DNA from: Hyphomicrobiales bacterium
Lineage (GTDB): Bacteria; Pseudomonadota; Alphaproteobacteria; Rhizobiales; Rhizobiaceae
Direction: 5' to 3'
Length of the DNA: 64,000 nt
NCBI GenBank assembly: GCA_017305935.1
Contig: JAFKJU010000033.1
Location: 1-64,000 of the forward strand
Shown: piece by piece, positions 50,021-59,061 of the stretch
Layout: every line of letters begins with the position of its first letter
How positions within the stretch are numbered: the first letter of the stretch is position 1
Notes under the pieces: model-generated
Told to the model about the DNA's origin: nothing
Seen by the model: the letters and a program-made list of their open reading frames with translations, nothing else
Database searches by the model: none
Made by a program: the position numbers and the translations under genes

Positions 50021-50893
50021 TCAGCCGGCGAAGCGGCCGGCGTCGGTGCCGTAATGGTTGAGATAGCGATCCGAGATCGAGGCGATCGGCAGGACGATCA
50101 GCACGTCCGTCGTGTTGAAGGCGTGGTCGATGACCGCGCCGTCGCCGACCATGGCGCCGAGACGCAGATAGCCCTTGATCAACGGCGGCATCAGGGCCAG
50201 CGCCTTGCGGGCATTGATTCCTTCGGCCGGCATCAGATCCATGCCGTGATACAATTCCGGGCGGGCGCGCACCGCCCATTCATCCTTGGCGCCGGCATTG
50301 TGGTGGAGGAAGGACAGAGCGACCGCATGCGATTCCGGCACGGTGCCATGGAAGGAGGCGCAGCCGAACATCGCGCCCATGCCATGCTTGAGCGCATAGG
50401 CCCAGTTGCCCTGCCACAGCAGCTCGACGGTGCGCTTGGTGCGGTATTGCGGCAGCACGCAGGAGCGGCCGAGTTCCATGAAGCGGGTTTCGGGATGGCG
50501 GGCGAGCAGCGGCGCGATATCGAATTCGCTGGCCGAATAGAAACCGCCATGGGCTTCGGCCACCTCCTGCCGCAGCAGGCGATAGGTTCCGACGATCCTG
50601 TCATCGGCATCGCCGTCAATGGCATTGTCGATCACCAGCAGGTGGTCGCAGATCGCATCCCAGGAATCGACATCGCGCCGGGCGCGCATGGCGTCCGGCG
50701 GCAATTGCGCCTGCATCTCCTCGACGAAGACACGGTAACGGATGGCCTGCGCGGCCTCGATCTCGCGATCGCTGCGGGCAAGACGGGTTTCCAGCGTGCC
50801 GATCCGGCCGAAGACGTCGGCGGCGACCGGTTCGACGCCGGTTTTGTCGGGCAGCTCGGTTGACATGGGGCGATTCATAAGCTCGACGGTCAT
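50021..50893 (-). CDS. olsB: L-ornithine N(alpha)-acyltransferase (ornithine lipid synthesis)
   Basis: Transfers a 3-hydroxyacyl group from acyl-ACP to the alpha-amino group of ornithine, forming lyso-ornithine lipid. The 290-aa protein belongs to the GNAT-like Acetyltransf_5 family (IRYRVFVEEMQAQLPPDAM; RRDVDSWDAICDHLLVID; FMELGRSCVLPQYRTKRTVELLW). The neighbourhood beside tme is that of olsB in Sinorhizobium. A Pho box lies 50 bases upstream, agreeing with ornithine lipids replacing phospholipids under phosphate starvation. The O-acylating partner olsA is encoded at 35164. Confidence 0.93.
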   Translation of the reverse strand: MTVELMNRPMSTELPDKTGVEPVAADVFGRIGTLETRLARSDREIEAAQAIRYRVFVEEMQAQLPPDAMRARRDVDSWDAICDHLLVIDNAIDGDADDRIVGTYRLLRQEVAEAHGGFYSASEFDIAPLLARHPETRFMELGRSCVLPQYRTKRTVELLWQGNWAYALKHGMGAMFGCASFHGTVPESHAVALSFLHHNAGAKDEWAVRARPELYHGMDLMPAEGINARKALALMPPLIKGYLRLGAMVGDGAVIDHAFNTTDVLIVLPIASISDRYLNHYGTDAGRFAG

Positions 50894-50942
50894 GGCGTTC
50901 CATCCGCTGATATCAGGATCGAACGGGATAAACCACTTCTAT

Positions 50943-50960
50943 ACGACAGGATAGTGACAG
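50943..50960 (-). promoter_or_regulatory. Pho box (PhoB site) upstream of olsB
   Basis: Read on the minus strand, CTGTCAC-N4-CTGTCGT is a near-perfect pair of 7-base PhoB half-sites (consensus CTGTCAT-N4-CTGTCAT). Ten bases further on is TTTATC, at the correct distance for a -10 element of a PhoB-dependent promoter. It lies in the 72-base gap between the kinase stop and the olsB start. Confidence 0.78.
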
Positions 50961-50965
50961 GTGCG

Positions 50966-53308
50966 TCAGCGCACCTCAACCCGGACTTGCCGCATCGGCG
51001 CCAGTGCGCCGATCTCCGCGAGCAGCCGCACCGGATCGACGGGCTTGACGAAAACCCGGTTGGCGCCCTGCAGCAACGCCTGGCGGCGCACGTCCTCGCG
51101 ATTGTCGGCCGAGAGCACGACCACCGGCAATGCTGCGCTCCCCCGCCGCTTTTCTTCACCGCGCAACCAGGAGAGGAACTCCAGTCCGCCGCCGCCGGGC
51201 ATGTTGAGGTCGGTGACGACGAGATCGGGCAGCGAATCACCCGAGAGAGCGGCGCGCAGGCGCTCGAAATCGCCGACGAGGCGGACGGTATGTCCACCTT
51301 TTTCAAGCGCGGTGCGCACCAGCAGGGCATTGACCGGCTCGTCCTCGGCCAGCACGATGTCCAGGCCGGGGCAGGCCTGCGGCGTAAGCGCCGCGCCGAA
51401 CCCCGGCTGGTTGTCGTTGATGGCGTCGCGCGTTTCCATGCCACGCATGCGCCCGCATAAGACATCGACCAGCGAGCGCTCGCGCAAGGGGCGGATAAGC
51501 CAGGCATCGAAGACGCCGACCGGCTGGGAATTGCGCTGCTCCGGGCTGACGAGAAAAATCTTGCGCATGCCGGCGGCGAAATCCGGCCGTGCCGCGACAA
51601 TGCGCGAGAATTCGGCGGCCAGCCGGTGATCGACGATGATGTCGGTGAAGGCGGCATGCGACAGACGCAGGCCGTCGACCTCGGTCTCGACGCTTGCGGC
51701 GTCGCTGGCACGCACGCAATGGCCGCCAAGCGCATGGACGGTGCCGAGCACCGCATTGCTGGCGGGGCCGGGCGGCGCCATCAGCAACACGTTGCAAGCC
51801 CGCAATTCGCCCTCGCGCTGGCGGCGGGCGAGCGGCCCGGTCAGGCGATGCGGCATGCGGATGGTGAAGACGCTGCCGCGATCCTTTTCGCTCGACGCCG
51901 TCAGGCTGCCGCCGAATTCGTGGCAGATGCGCGCCGAGATCGCCAGCCCAAGGCCGGTGCCGACACTGCGCTCGGCGAGATTGCCGGCCTGCTCGAATTC
52001 GCCGAAAATGCGCGCCTGCTCCTGCGGCGTCATACCGCTGCCGGTATCGGTGACGGTGACGATCACATCCTGCACGTCGATGGCTGCCGCGATCAGGATG
52101 CCGCCCTGATGGGTGAACTTGACAGCATTGCCGATGACGTTGAACAGCACCTGCCGCAGGCGGGCCGGATCGAAATCCAGCGTGTCGGGAATTTCCGGCG
52201 CGACGATGGAGGCAATCTCGATGCCCTTCTCATGGGCGCGGTGCGACAGCATCTCGACGACGCCTTCGATCAGCGGCCGCAAGGGAGCAGCCTGCGGATG
52301 CAGGCTGAAGCGGCCGACCTCGATGGTGGAGAAGTCCAGCAAATCCTCGACGAGCTGGGCGAGCGCCTGGCCGGACTGGCGGATGCCGGTCAGGTAATTC
52401 GCCTGTTCCGGCGTCAGGCTGGTCTGGTCGAGAAGCTGGGCCATGCCGAGGATGCCGCTGAGCGGCGTGCGGATCTCGTGGCTGACGGTGGCGAGCAGGC
52501 GCGATTTCGCAGCCGAGGTGGTTTCGGCGCGGATGCGCGCCAGCTCATTGCCGATGGCTGCGGTGCGCTCCTCGGTGACATCGCGGGCGACGCTGCGGAT
52601 CACCAGCCTGCCGCTGACGCTGTCGCGGGCGACGATATCGTACCAGACGAAGATGCGCTGGCCGGCGGCGGTGGCGATCTCGACGTCGAAGCGATCGGGC
52701 TCGGCATGCGGGCGGAAGGCGAGGCCGATTTCCTCGCAGCTTCGCCCTTCCGGCCGGGCGCAGCCGGTGACCTTGCGGAAGGTGTCGTTGGTGTAGAGGA
52801 TGCGGCGCTCCATGTCGCGCACCAGGGCGATATCGCCGAGCGCATCATGGACGCTGCCGAGCAGGCTGGCGCGCTCGTTCTCCTCCCAGTTCCGGTCCTC
52901 GAAGATTTCGCGCGAGGGCGGCGGTTCGGGAGCGGCGGTGGGCCGGGCCCGGGCCCGTTTCGGGCGCGGGGGCGTACGCTTCTGCATCAGGTAAATCAGG
53001 GCGGAGCCGCACATGACGGCGCCGAGCGCGCCGGTGAGCGCATAGACGCCGGTCTGCAGGCCGAGCCCGAGGATGATCGCCGAGGCAAGCATGCCGCCGC
53101 CGCCGAGCCACAGACGCAGGATGCCGTCGCGATCCTCGTCGCCTTGCGTCGCCGCCGGCGCCGGCTCTTCGTCGCCGGCATGGTATTCGTCGAACCGCAA
53201 AAAGGCGCGCGCCAGCTCCGACTGCTCAGGCAGTTCCTCCGGCGTCGGCGTTTCGCCCGCGCCAAAAGCCTGGGAAAGACGGTCCTGAAGATTTGCGACG
53301 TTGCTCAT
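50966..53308 (-). CDS. Hybrid sensor histidine kinase with PAS, pseudo-receiver and receiver domains
   Basis: A 780-aa protein: acidic cytosolic N-terminus, two membrane helices (about 68-88 and 91-107), a Pro/Arg-rich linker, a PAS domain (about 155-250), a HisKA dimerisation helix with phospho-acceptor His277 (ATVSHEIRTPLSG) and an ATPase with Asn394, DTGSG (421-425) and GTGLGLAI (450-457). A degenerate receiver-like region follows (about 503-620), then a C-terminal receiver with acidic Glu655-Asp656, phospho-acceptor Asp700 and Lys755. The input and output partners are unknown; no separate response regulator is adjacent. The start at 53308 is chosen because the frame upstream is not protein-like. 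Confidence 0.92.
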   Translation of the reverse strand: MSNVANLQDRLSQAFGAGETPTPEELPEQSELARAFLRFDEYHAGDEEPAPAATQGDEDRDGILRLWLGGGGMLASAIILGLGLQTGVYALTGALGAVMCGSALIYLMQKRTPPRPKRARARPTAAPEPPPSREIFEDRNWEENERASLLGSVHDALGDIALVRDMERRILYTNDTFRKVTGCARPEGRSCEEIGLAFRPHAEPDRFDVEIATAAGQRIFVWYDIVARDSVSGRLVIRSVARDVTEERTAAIGNELARIRAETTSAAKSRLLATVSHEIRTPLSGILGMAQLLDQTSLTPEQANYLTGIRQSGQALAQLVEDLLDFSTIEVGRFSLHPQAAPLRPLIEGVVEMLSHRAHEKGIEIASIVAPEIPDTLDFDPARLRQVLFNVIGNAVKFTHQGGILIAAAIDVQDVIVTVTDTGSGMTPQEQARIFGEFEQAGNLAERSVGTGLGLAISARICHEFGGSLTASSEKDRGSVFTIRMPHRLTGPLARRQREGELRACNVLLMAPPGPASNAVLGTVHALGGHCVRASDAASVETEVDGLRLSHAAFTDIIVDHRLAAEFSRIVAARPDFAAGMRKIFLVSPEQRNSQPVGVFDAWLIRPLRERSLVDVLCGRMRGMETRDAINDNQPGFGAALTPQACPGLDIVLAEDEPVNALLVRTALEKGGHTVRLVGDFERLRAALSGDSLPDLVVTDLNMPGGGGLEFLSWLRGEEKRRGSAALPVVVLSADNREDVRRQALLQGANRVFVKPVDPVRLLAEIGALAPMRQVRVEVR

Positions 53309-53364
53309 GCAACCCGCACTAACACAGGGGTCGTTCAGAGAGACTTCAGAAACTTGGTAAATTT

Positions 53365-53862
53365 TTAGCGCATTTTCGCTTTCCGGGAGCGCAGGATCTC
53401 GTCGAGCACCACGAGGCACGCCCCGACGGTGATGAAACTGTCGGCGAGGTTGAACACGGCAAACGACCAGGAGCCAGTGTGGAACAGCACATAATCCACC
53501 ACATGGCCGTACAGGAACCGGTCGAGAATATTGCCGAGCGCGCCAGCGATGATCATGGCGAAGCCCGTATGGGCGAAACGATGATCGGCGGGCGTGCGCC
53601 GCCACATCCACAGGACGAACAGCACGATGCAGATGCGCATGCCGACGATGAACCAGCCATCCATGCCCGAGAGCATCGAGAAGGCGACGCCGAGATTATA
53701 GGTGCGGTAAAGATAAAAGAACGGCAGCACCGGCACCGCTTCCTGGAAGGGCAGCGTGCGGTCGACGGCGATCTTGATCGCCTGATCGGCGATCAGGGCG
53801 ACGAGGACGAAAAGGACGATCGGCAGCGGCCGGGAAAACAGGAAGGGTTTCGGCCCGCTCAC
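53365..53862 (-). CDS. lspA: Lipoprotein signal peptidase
   Basis: Aspartyl protease that removes the signal peptide from diacylated prolipoproteins, the step before Lnt. The 165-aa protein has four membrane helices and the two catalytic aspartates Asp123 (GHVVDYV) and Asp141 (FNLADSFI). The start is GTG at 53862, overlapping the stop of the upstream methyltransferase (GTGA), so the genes are translationally coupled. Confidence 0.95.
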   Translation of the reverse strand: MSGPKPFLFSRPLPIVLFVLVALIADQAIKIAVDRTLPFQEAVPVLPFFYLYRTYNLGVAFSMLSGMDGWFIVGMRICIVLFVLWMWRRTPADHRFAHTGFAMIIAGALGNILDRFLYGHVVDYVLFHTGSWSFAVFNLADSFITVGACLVVLDEILRSRKAKMR

Positions 53863-54719
53863 GCCCGCGCCTCCAGCGACAGCAGGTGCCGGCGGGCCTC
53901 GAACAGCATGACGCCGGTGGCGACCGCAAGGTTCAGCGAATCGGCACGGCCGGCCTGCGGGATGCGGGCGAGAGCGTCGGCCTCGCGGGCGAGCGCATCC
54001 GGCAGGCCGGATTGCTCGTTGCCCATCAGCAGCACGACGGGCTTCTTCCTGTAATCGATGGTGCGGTAATCGACGGAGCCAGCCAGATGGGTGGCGACGA
54101 CGCGTACGCCGGCCTTCTTCTTCCAGGCTAAAAATTCTTCGGCGCTGGCGCGGATCAACGGCATGGCGAAGACCGAGCCCATGGTGGCGCGCACGGTTTC
54201 CAGCGAGAAGGGATCGGTGCATTCGCCGACCAGGATGACGCCGGAAGCGCCCGATGCATCGGCGGTGCGGATGATGGTGCCGAGATTGCCGGGATCGCGC
54301 ACGCGGTCCAGCGCCACATAGGTCTGGCCGTCGACTGGATAGAGATCGGAAAGCCGCGTCCAGTGCTGCTCGAAGATGCCGACCACCATCTGCGGATTGT
54401 CGCGGCGGGTGATCGAGGAAATCACCTTCTCGCTGACCTCCAGCACCAGACCGCCCTTGGCGACGGTGCGGGCGGCGGCCTGCTCGACCGCCGGCTTGCC
54501 CTTGGCGGCCTTGGCATAGACCAGCGTGCGGATCGCCCAGCCCAGTTCCAGCGCGTCGATGACCAGTTTCAGGCCCTCGGCCATGAAGGAGTGCGTCTCG
54601 TCGCGCGTCTTCTTCTGGGTGAGCGCCTTGATGTCCTTGACGATGGGGTTTGCAAGGCTGGTGACTTCCTTGACCTGGCCCACGCGGCCGGGACCGCCTT
54701 CTCGCATTTCCTTGGTCAT
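53859..54719 (-). CDS. TrmH/SpoU-family RNA 2'-O-methyltransferase
   Basis: A 286-aa SPOUT methyltransferase: N-terminal substrate-binding domain ([26 protein letters not shown]), then the knotted SAM domain with the three motifs [32 protein letters not shown] and [16 protein letters not shown]. It probably 2'-O-methylates 23S rRNA or tRNA; the exact site is not readable. It overlaps its neighbours by four bases at both ends (ATGA and GTGA), forming a tight three-gene unit with the SAM methyltransferase and lspA. Confidence 0.92.
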   Translation of the reverse strand: MTKEMREGGPGRVGQVKEVTSLANPIVKDIKALTQKKTRDETHSFMAEGLKLVIDALELGWAIRTLVYAKAAKGKPAVEQAAARTVAKGGLVLEVSEKVISSITRRDNPQMVVGIFEQHWTRLSDLYPVDGQTYVALDRVRDPGNLGTIIRTADASGASGVILVGECTDPFSLETVRATMGSVFAMPLIRASAEEFLAWKKKAGVRVVATHLAGSVDYRTIDYRKKPVVLLMGNEQSGLPDALAREADALARIPQAGRADSLNLAVATGVMLFEARRHLLSLEARA

Positions 54720-55885
54720 TTCGGCACCCAACGGCTGAACAGCGATGTGGAGAGGACGCGGCCATCCTGGTCGCCGTCCTGTCCGGTTTCGCGAATGACC
54801 AGCTCGCCCGATTCGACCACGCCGCCGGCGCCGCGCATGGTTTCGCGCATCAGCTCGTGGATCGAATAGAAGCTGGCCCGGATCGAATAGGCGGTCAGCA
54901 CCAGGCCGAGCGCCTTGGGCGAGAGAATCTCGCGGCAGATGTCGAGCATCATCGGCAGATGGTCGAACAGGTGCCAGACCTCGCCGTTCGGCCCACGGCC
55001 GAATTTCGGCGGATCGGTGAGGATGATGTCGTAGCGGCTGCCACGGCGCTCCTCGCGCAGGATGAATTTCATCGCATCCTCGCAGATCCAGCGGATCGGC
55101 AGGCGGTCCATGCGGGCGAGCGTCTGGTTTTCGCGCGCCCAGCCGATGGCCTTTTTCGAGGCGTCGACATGGGTGACTTCCGCGCCGGCGGAGGCCGCGA
55201 CCAGCGAGGCGACGCCGGTATAGCCGAACAGGTTCAGCACCTTCAGCGGCCGGCCGGCATTTTCGACGGCCTCGCGCATCCAGTTCCAGTGGACGAGTTG
55301 CTCGGGAAACACGCCGACATGGCGGAAGGCGGTGAAGCGGCCGAGGAAATCGACCCCGGCCAGGTGCATCGGCCAGGTCTCTCCCAAGGCTTCGCGCGGA
55401 AACCGCCAGCGGCCCATGCCATCCTCGTCGGTATCGCCGGTGAAGACGGCGTCGGCGCGCTCCCAGACATGGTCGGGCAGGCTGCGCGGCCACAAGGCCT
55501 GCGCTTCCGGGCGCACGATGCGGTACGCTCCGTATTGCTCCAGCTTCTCGCCCTTGCCGCTGTCTATCAGGCGGAAATCGGACCTGTCGCGGCCGCGCGA
55601 TTCGAGAATGACCGGTACGCGCTCGGCCGGCAATTCCCCTTTTCGGTCGATCAGGCTGCGAGCCGGTTCGGTCGCGGCGGCTTCCGGCTTGGCGACGACC
55701 TTGTCGCGGGCAGGCGCGGCGCTGCGCTCGGGCTTGCGGGCAAAATCGCCGCCCGGTCCTCTTTTTGCCACCGGGGCGCCGCTGCGCGGCGGACGGCCGT
55801 TCCTGTTCTTCACGAGGCTCGTTCCATTGTTCGGATCCTGGTGCAGATAGCATTCGCCGCCCGTCTTGGCAAAGCGCTTTCCCAT
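54716..55885 (-). CDS. Class I SAM-dependent methyltransferase (RlmI/RlmK-like)
   Basis: A 389-aa protein. After a basic, low-complexity N-terminal part (about 1-90) comes a Rossmann methyltransferase domain with [20 protein letters not shown] (motif I), [15 protein letters not shown] and the catalytic [11 protein letters not shown]. This resembles 23S rRNA m5C methyltransferases such as RlmI, but lacks an obvious PUA domain, so the substrate is unsure. The ATG at 55885 is used; a TTG at 55891 is also in frame. It is divergent from the CoxG-like gene, with only 38 bases between start codons. Confidence 0.85.
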   Translation of the reverse strand: MGKRFAKTGGECYLHQDPNNGTSLVKNRNGRPPRSGAPVAKRGPGGDFARKPERSAAPARDKVVAKPEAAATEPARSLIDRKGELPAERVPVILESRGRDRSDFRLIDSGKGEKLEQYGAYRIVRPEAQALWPRSLPDHVWERADAVFTGDTDEDGMGRWRFPREALGETWPMHLAGVDFLGRFTAFRHVGVFPEQLVHWNWMREAVENAGRPLKVLNLFGYTGVASLVAASAGAEVTHVDASKKAIGWARENQTLARMDRLPIRWICEDAMKFILREERRGSRYDIILTDPPKFGRGPNGEVWHLFDHLPMMLDICREILSPKALGLVLTAYSIRASFYSIHELMRETMRGAGGVVESGELVIRETGQDGDQDGRVLSTSLFSRWVPK

Positions 55886-55923
55886 CTGCAATAGTTGTCA
55901 CCGATGACGGAGGAGGAACGATC

Positions 55924-56379
55924 ATGGACATGACGGGAGAAGAGCGGATCGCAGCGCCGCGCGACGCGGTCTGGGCCGCGCTCAACGATCCGGAGATCCT
56001 GAAGCAATGCATTCCGGGCTGTCAAAGCCTGGAAATGAAGTCGCCGACCGAGCTTTCGGCGGTGGTGAAGCTGAAAGTCGGCCCGGTCTCGGCCTCCTTT
56101 GCCGGCGATGTCGTGCTCTCGAACATCAATGCCCCCGAGAGCTACACGATCTCCGGCGAAGGCAAGGGCGGCATTGCCGGCTTTGCCAAGGGCGGCGCCG
56201 ACGTAACGCTGACGGAGGACGGCGATGAGACGATCCTGTCCTATGAGGTCAAGGCGCAGGTCGGCGGCAAGATCGCCCAGCTCGGCGCCCGGCTGATCGA
56301 TTCGACCTCGAAAAAGCTCGCCCAGCAATTTTTCGCGGATTTCACCGCCGCCGCACAGGCACGCAGCGCGAGCGCCTAA
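55924..56379 (+). CDS. CoxG-like SRPBCC protein (carbon monoxide dehydrogenase subunit G family)
   Basis: A 151-aa protein of the START/SRPBCC fold, matching the CoxG family (MDMTGEERIAAPRDAVWAALNDPEILKQCIPGCQSLE ... GKGGIAGFAKGGADVTL). In CO oxidisers CoxG helps mature the enzyme, but here no coxMSL genes are nearby, so it is likely one of the general membrane-associated SRPBCC proteins common in rhizobia. GGAGGA precedes the ATG. It converges with the LapA-like gene, seven bases apart. Confidence 0.88.
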   Translation: MDMTGEERIAAPRDAVWAALNDPEILKQCIPGCQSLEMKSPTELSAVVKLKVGPVSASFAGDVVLSNINAPESYTISGEGKGGIAGFAKGGADVTLTEDGDETILSYEVKAQVGGKIAQLGARLIDSTSKKLAQQFFADFTAAAQARSASA

Positions 56380-56386
56380 AGCAAGC

Positions 56387-56740
56387 TTATTTCGCCGGCA
56401 GGCGGCCATAGGCGACCGTCTGCTGGGCGGCCAGTTCCTCGGCGCGCGCCTTGTGCTTGTCCGCCTCGGCCTGCAGGCGCACCGCCGTCTTCGCCTCTGT
56501 GCGGGCGCGGCGACGATGCTGGCCTTGCGTCGCCCAGGTGACGGAAGCGCCGATCACCAGCCCGAGAATGAGGGCGAGGAACAGGAAGACGAAGAAGGGG
56601 GCGCTGAGGCCCAGCACATGGTCTTCCGGCCGGAACGGATTGAGCGCCAGCGTCACCGACTGGCGGTTGGCCACGCACAGCAGCACCAGCACCACGGCCA
56701 GCGGCAGGAAAATGACGAGGTTGACGATCTTCTTGACCAT
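56387..56740 (-). CDS. LapA-domain membrane protein (DUF1049 family)
   Basis: A 117-aa inner-membrane protein with two hydrophobic helices (about 4-23 and 44-68) and a charged coiled-coil C-terminus. It matches the LapA domain pattern (ANRQSVTLALNPF). E. coli LapA works with LapB in control of LPS synthesis through LpxC, but a lapB partner is not seen here. A GTG at 56767 is an alternative start. It follows ihfB on the same strand. Confidence 0.82.
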   Translation of the reverse strand: MVKKIVNLVIFLPLAVVLVLLCVANRQSVTLALNPFRPEDHVLGLSAPFFVFLFLALILGLVIGASVTWATQGQHRRRARTEAKTAVRLQAEADKHKARAEELAAQQTVAYGRLPAK

Positions 56741-56884
56741 GGGGCGTTTTCTCCCGGTATTGTTCACGCACTTCTCCCGAAACGGAAAAAGCCCATGACT
56801 TCAAACGTTTGCAGGGCGACCGCGATGAAGATACGGCATCCCTGCCTTGCCGGCGCCACAGCGGGCGGTCTGCCGACAGGAGGA

Positions 56885-57184
56885 TCAATCGTCCTCATCT
56901 TCCATGTTCGGATTGAGGCGTTCGCGCAGTTCCTTGCCGGTCTTGAAGAACGGCACCCACTTTTCCTCGACGAAGACGGTGTCGCCGGTGCGGGGGTTGC
57001 GACCCGAGCGTGACGGGCGGTTCTTCACCGAAAAAGCGCCGAAACCGCGCAATTCGACGCGATTTCCCGCCGCCAGCGCGTCGGTGATTTCATCAAGGAC
57101 GGCATTGACGATGTTTTCCACGTCGCGGTGATAGAGATGCGGGTTACGCGCTGCAACGATCTGTACCAGCTCCGACTTTATCAC
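56885..57184 (-). CDS. ihfB: Integration host factor subunit beta
   Basis: A 99-aa DNA-bending protein of the HU/IHF family with the GRNPRTGD arm (about residues 60-68) and [12 protein letters not shown]. It pairs with IhfA and bends DNA at recombination, replication and sigma-54 promoters; rpoN is encoded close by. The start is GTG at 57184 after GGGGG. It follows sppA by 27 bases. Confidence 0.95.
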   Translation of the reverse strand: MIKSELVQIVAARNPHLYHRDVENIVNAVLDEITDALAAGNRVELRGFGAFSVKNRPSRSGRNPRTGDTVFVEEKWVPFFKTGKELRERLNPNMEDEDD

Positions 57185-57211
57185 GATAGCCCCCTCAAAT
57201 GATTGATCTTT

Positions 57212-58171
57212 TCATTCATGTCCAACCTGCCAAACTGAGATCAGGCCGTCAAGGAACAACTTTTCCGTGACACCGCGTCCGAGATCGCCGGAAGGCAGCA
57301 GGTTTTCATAGCCGAGCAGCCTCAGGACGGTCGAAACAGCGCCGGGAATACCGAAGGGCGAGCCGCTGCGCGGTGCCTCCCAGTCGACGATGGCAAGCTT
57401 GCCATCGATGCCGCGACTGGTGAGATAGGCACGGATCGCCTCCTCGCCGCCGAGCGTATCGACCAGCTTGGCATCGCGCGCCTGGCGGCCGGTGAAGATG
57501 GCGCCATTGGCAAGTTTCAGCACCTCGTCGCGCGGCAGCTTGCGGCGCTCGGCGACGATGTCGACGAACCAGTCGTAGCTGTCCATCACCATGGCGCGGA
57601 TCATCGCCTTGGCTTCTTCGCTGGCGGGATGGAAGGGCGAAGGCTCGGCCTTCAGCGGCGCCGACTTGATCTCCTCCAGCGATACGCCGATCTTGTCGAG
57701 CAGATCCTTGGCCTGCGGATACTGGAAGATGACGCCGATGGAGCCGGTGATCGAGGTTTCACCGGCGATGATGGTGTCGCCGGCCGACGCGATCATGTAG
57801 CCGGCGGAGGCCGCGAGCGTGCGCACGTCGGAAACGACCGGCTTCTTCTCGGCCACCGCCCGGATCGCCTTGAAGATGCGCTCGCCGCCATAGGTGGTGC
57901 CGCCGGGCGAGGAGATCGACACAACGAGCGCCTTGACCCGGTCGGCTTCGGCGATGGACTTCAGCCGGTCGAGCAGTTCCTTGTCATCCTGGATCAGGCC
58001 GGTGATCTCGACGCGGGCGATATGCGGCACGCTTCTGTCCAGCGCCGCTTCGGGCGCAAGGAGGCGATAGAGAAGCAGGCCGGCGGCAACCAGCAGCAGC
58101 GCCGCCCCGATCCGCCAGAAGGCCAGCTTTCGCCGCAGGCGGCGGCGGTCGGCGATCGCCGATGCGTCCAT
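57212..58171 (-). CDS. sppA: Signal peptide peptidase SppA
   Basis: A 319-aa membrane serine protease of the short (SppA/SohB-type) class that degrades cleaved signal peptides. It has one N-terminal helix (about 18-38), the nucleophile Ser122 in AASAGYM and the general base Lys174 in SAPLKAEPSPF. It is divergent from lptC, with 209 bases between start codons that contain AT-rich stretches but no near-consensus promoter that I can place. Confidence 0.93.
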   Translation of the reverse strand: MDASAIADRRRLRRKLAFWRIGAALLLVAAGLLLYRLLAPEAALDRSVPHIARVEITGLIQDDKELLDRLKSIAEADRVKALVVSISSPGGTTYGGERIFKAIRAVAEKKPVVSDVRTLAASAGYMIASAGDTIIAGETSITGSIGVIFQYPQAKDLLDKIGVSLEEIKSAPLKAEPSPFHPASEEAKAMIRAMVMDSYDWFVDIVAERRKLPRDEVLKLANGAIFTGRQARDAKLVDTLGGEEAIRAYLTSRGIDGKLAIVDWEAPRSGSPFGIPGAVSTVLRLLGYENLLPSGDLGRGVTEKLFLDGLISVWQVGHE

Positions 58172-58380
58172 AGGTCAGTCCTCTCGTTTCGTCAGGGCCA
58201 TTCATAGGCCGCCCGGACCTGCAATCAACTGCCCTGTCACGGATTTTTTCAGCCATTTATTGTTTGTTGCAAAAAAATGTCCATATTGGCGGACGATGAC
58301 GCGATTGCGATCGGCCGCCCGGTGCGACCGCAGCGTGCGGTTTCGCGCGCGGCTTCGCACGTCGAACAGATCGGACACTC

Positions 58381-59049
58381 ATGCTGAACAGCGTACACAC
58401 ACCTGGGCTCGAACTTGCCGGCGGGCCTTCACCGCAGGACGCTTATCGCGTGGCGCTGCGGCATTCGGCACGGGTGCGGCGGCTGAAGGTGCTGCTGCCG
58501 GCAGCCGCCGTGGCGATCACCTTTGCCTTCATCGCCGTCTCCATCGTGCGCGCCTATCTGCCTGAAAACATCCAGCTCGAATCCGCCCGCATCGAAAACG
58601 GCAAGGTGGTGATGGAAAAGCCGGCCATTTCCGGCCGCAACGCCGACGGCATCAATTATTCCATGCTCGCCGAGCGGGCGCTGCAGGATATCCGCGATCC
58701 CAACATGATCACGCTCGAGACCATCAAGGCGGCGGTGCCGGTCAGCGACAAGGTGATCGCCCGCGTCGACGCCTCGGAAGGCATCTACGATCGCGCCAGC
58801 GACAAGCTCAACATGACCCGGCCGTTCACCGTGACGCTGAACACCGGGCTGGAGGCAAAGTTCCAGTCGGCCTTCCTCGACATCAAGTCCGGGCAGATGA
58901 GCACGGACGAACCGGTTTCCATCGCGTCGGACCAGGCTTCCATTCTTGCGCAGACACTCAAGATGACGGATAAGGGACGCACCATTACTTTCGAAGGCAA
59001 CGTGCGGATGAACATCACGCCGGCGCAGCTTCGCAACAAGGCTCAATGA
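58381..59049 (+). CDS. lptC: LPS export ABC transporter periplasmic protein LptC
   Basis: A 222-aa bitopic protein: one membrane helix (about 37-57, LLPAAAVAITFAFIAVSIVRA) and a periplasmic beta-jellyroll LptC domain. It receives LPS from the LptBFG transporter and passes it to LptA. First gene of the lptC-lptA-lptB-rpoN-hpf-ptsN cluster, 12 bases before lptA. Confidence 0.93.
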   Translation: MLNSVHTPGLELAGGPSPQDAYRVALRHSARVRRLKVLLPAAAVAITFAFIAVSIVRAYLPENIQLESARIENGKVVMEKPAISGRNADGINYSMLAERALQDIRDPNMITLETIKAAVPVSDKVIARVDASEGIYDRASDKLNMTRPFTVTLNTGLEAKFQSAFLDIKSGQMSTDEPVSIASDQASILAQTLKMTDKGRTITFEGNVRMNITPAQLRNKAQ

Positions 59050-59061
59050 GAACAGCACCCG

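Noticed and set aside
53859-56012. 717-aa frame joining the SAM methyltransferase and TrmH-type methyltransferase regions
   Set aside because: Only the part from 54719 reads as protein; the rest is an out-of-frame reading of the neighbouring methyltransferase.
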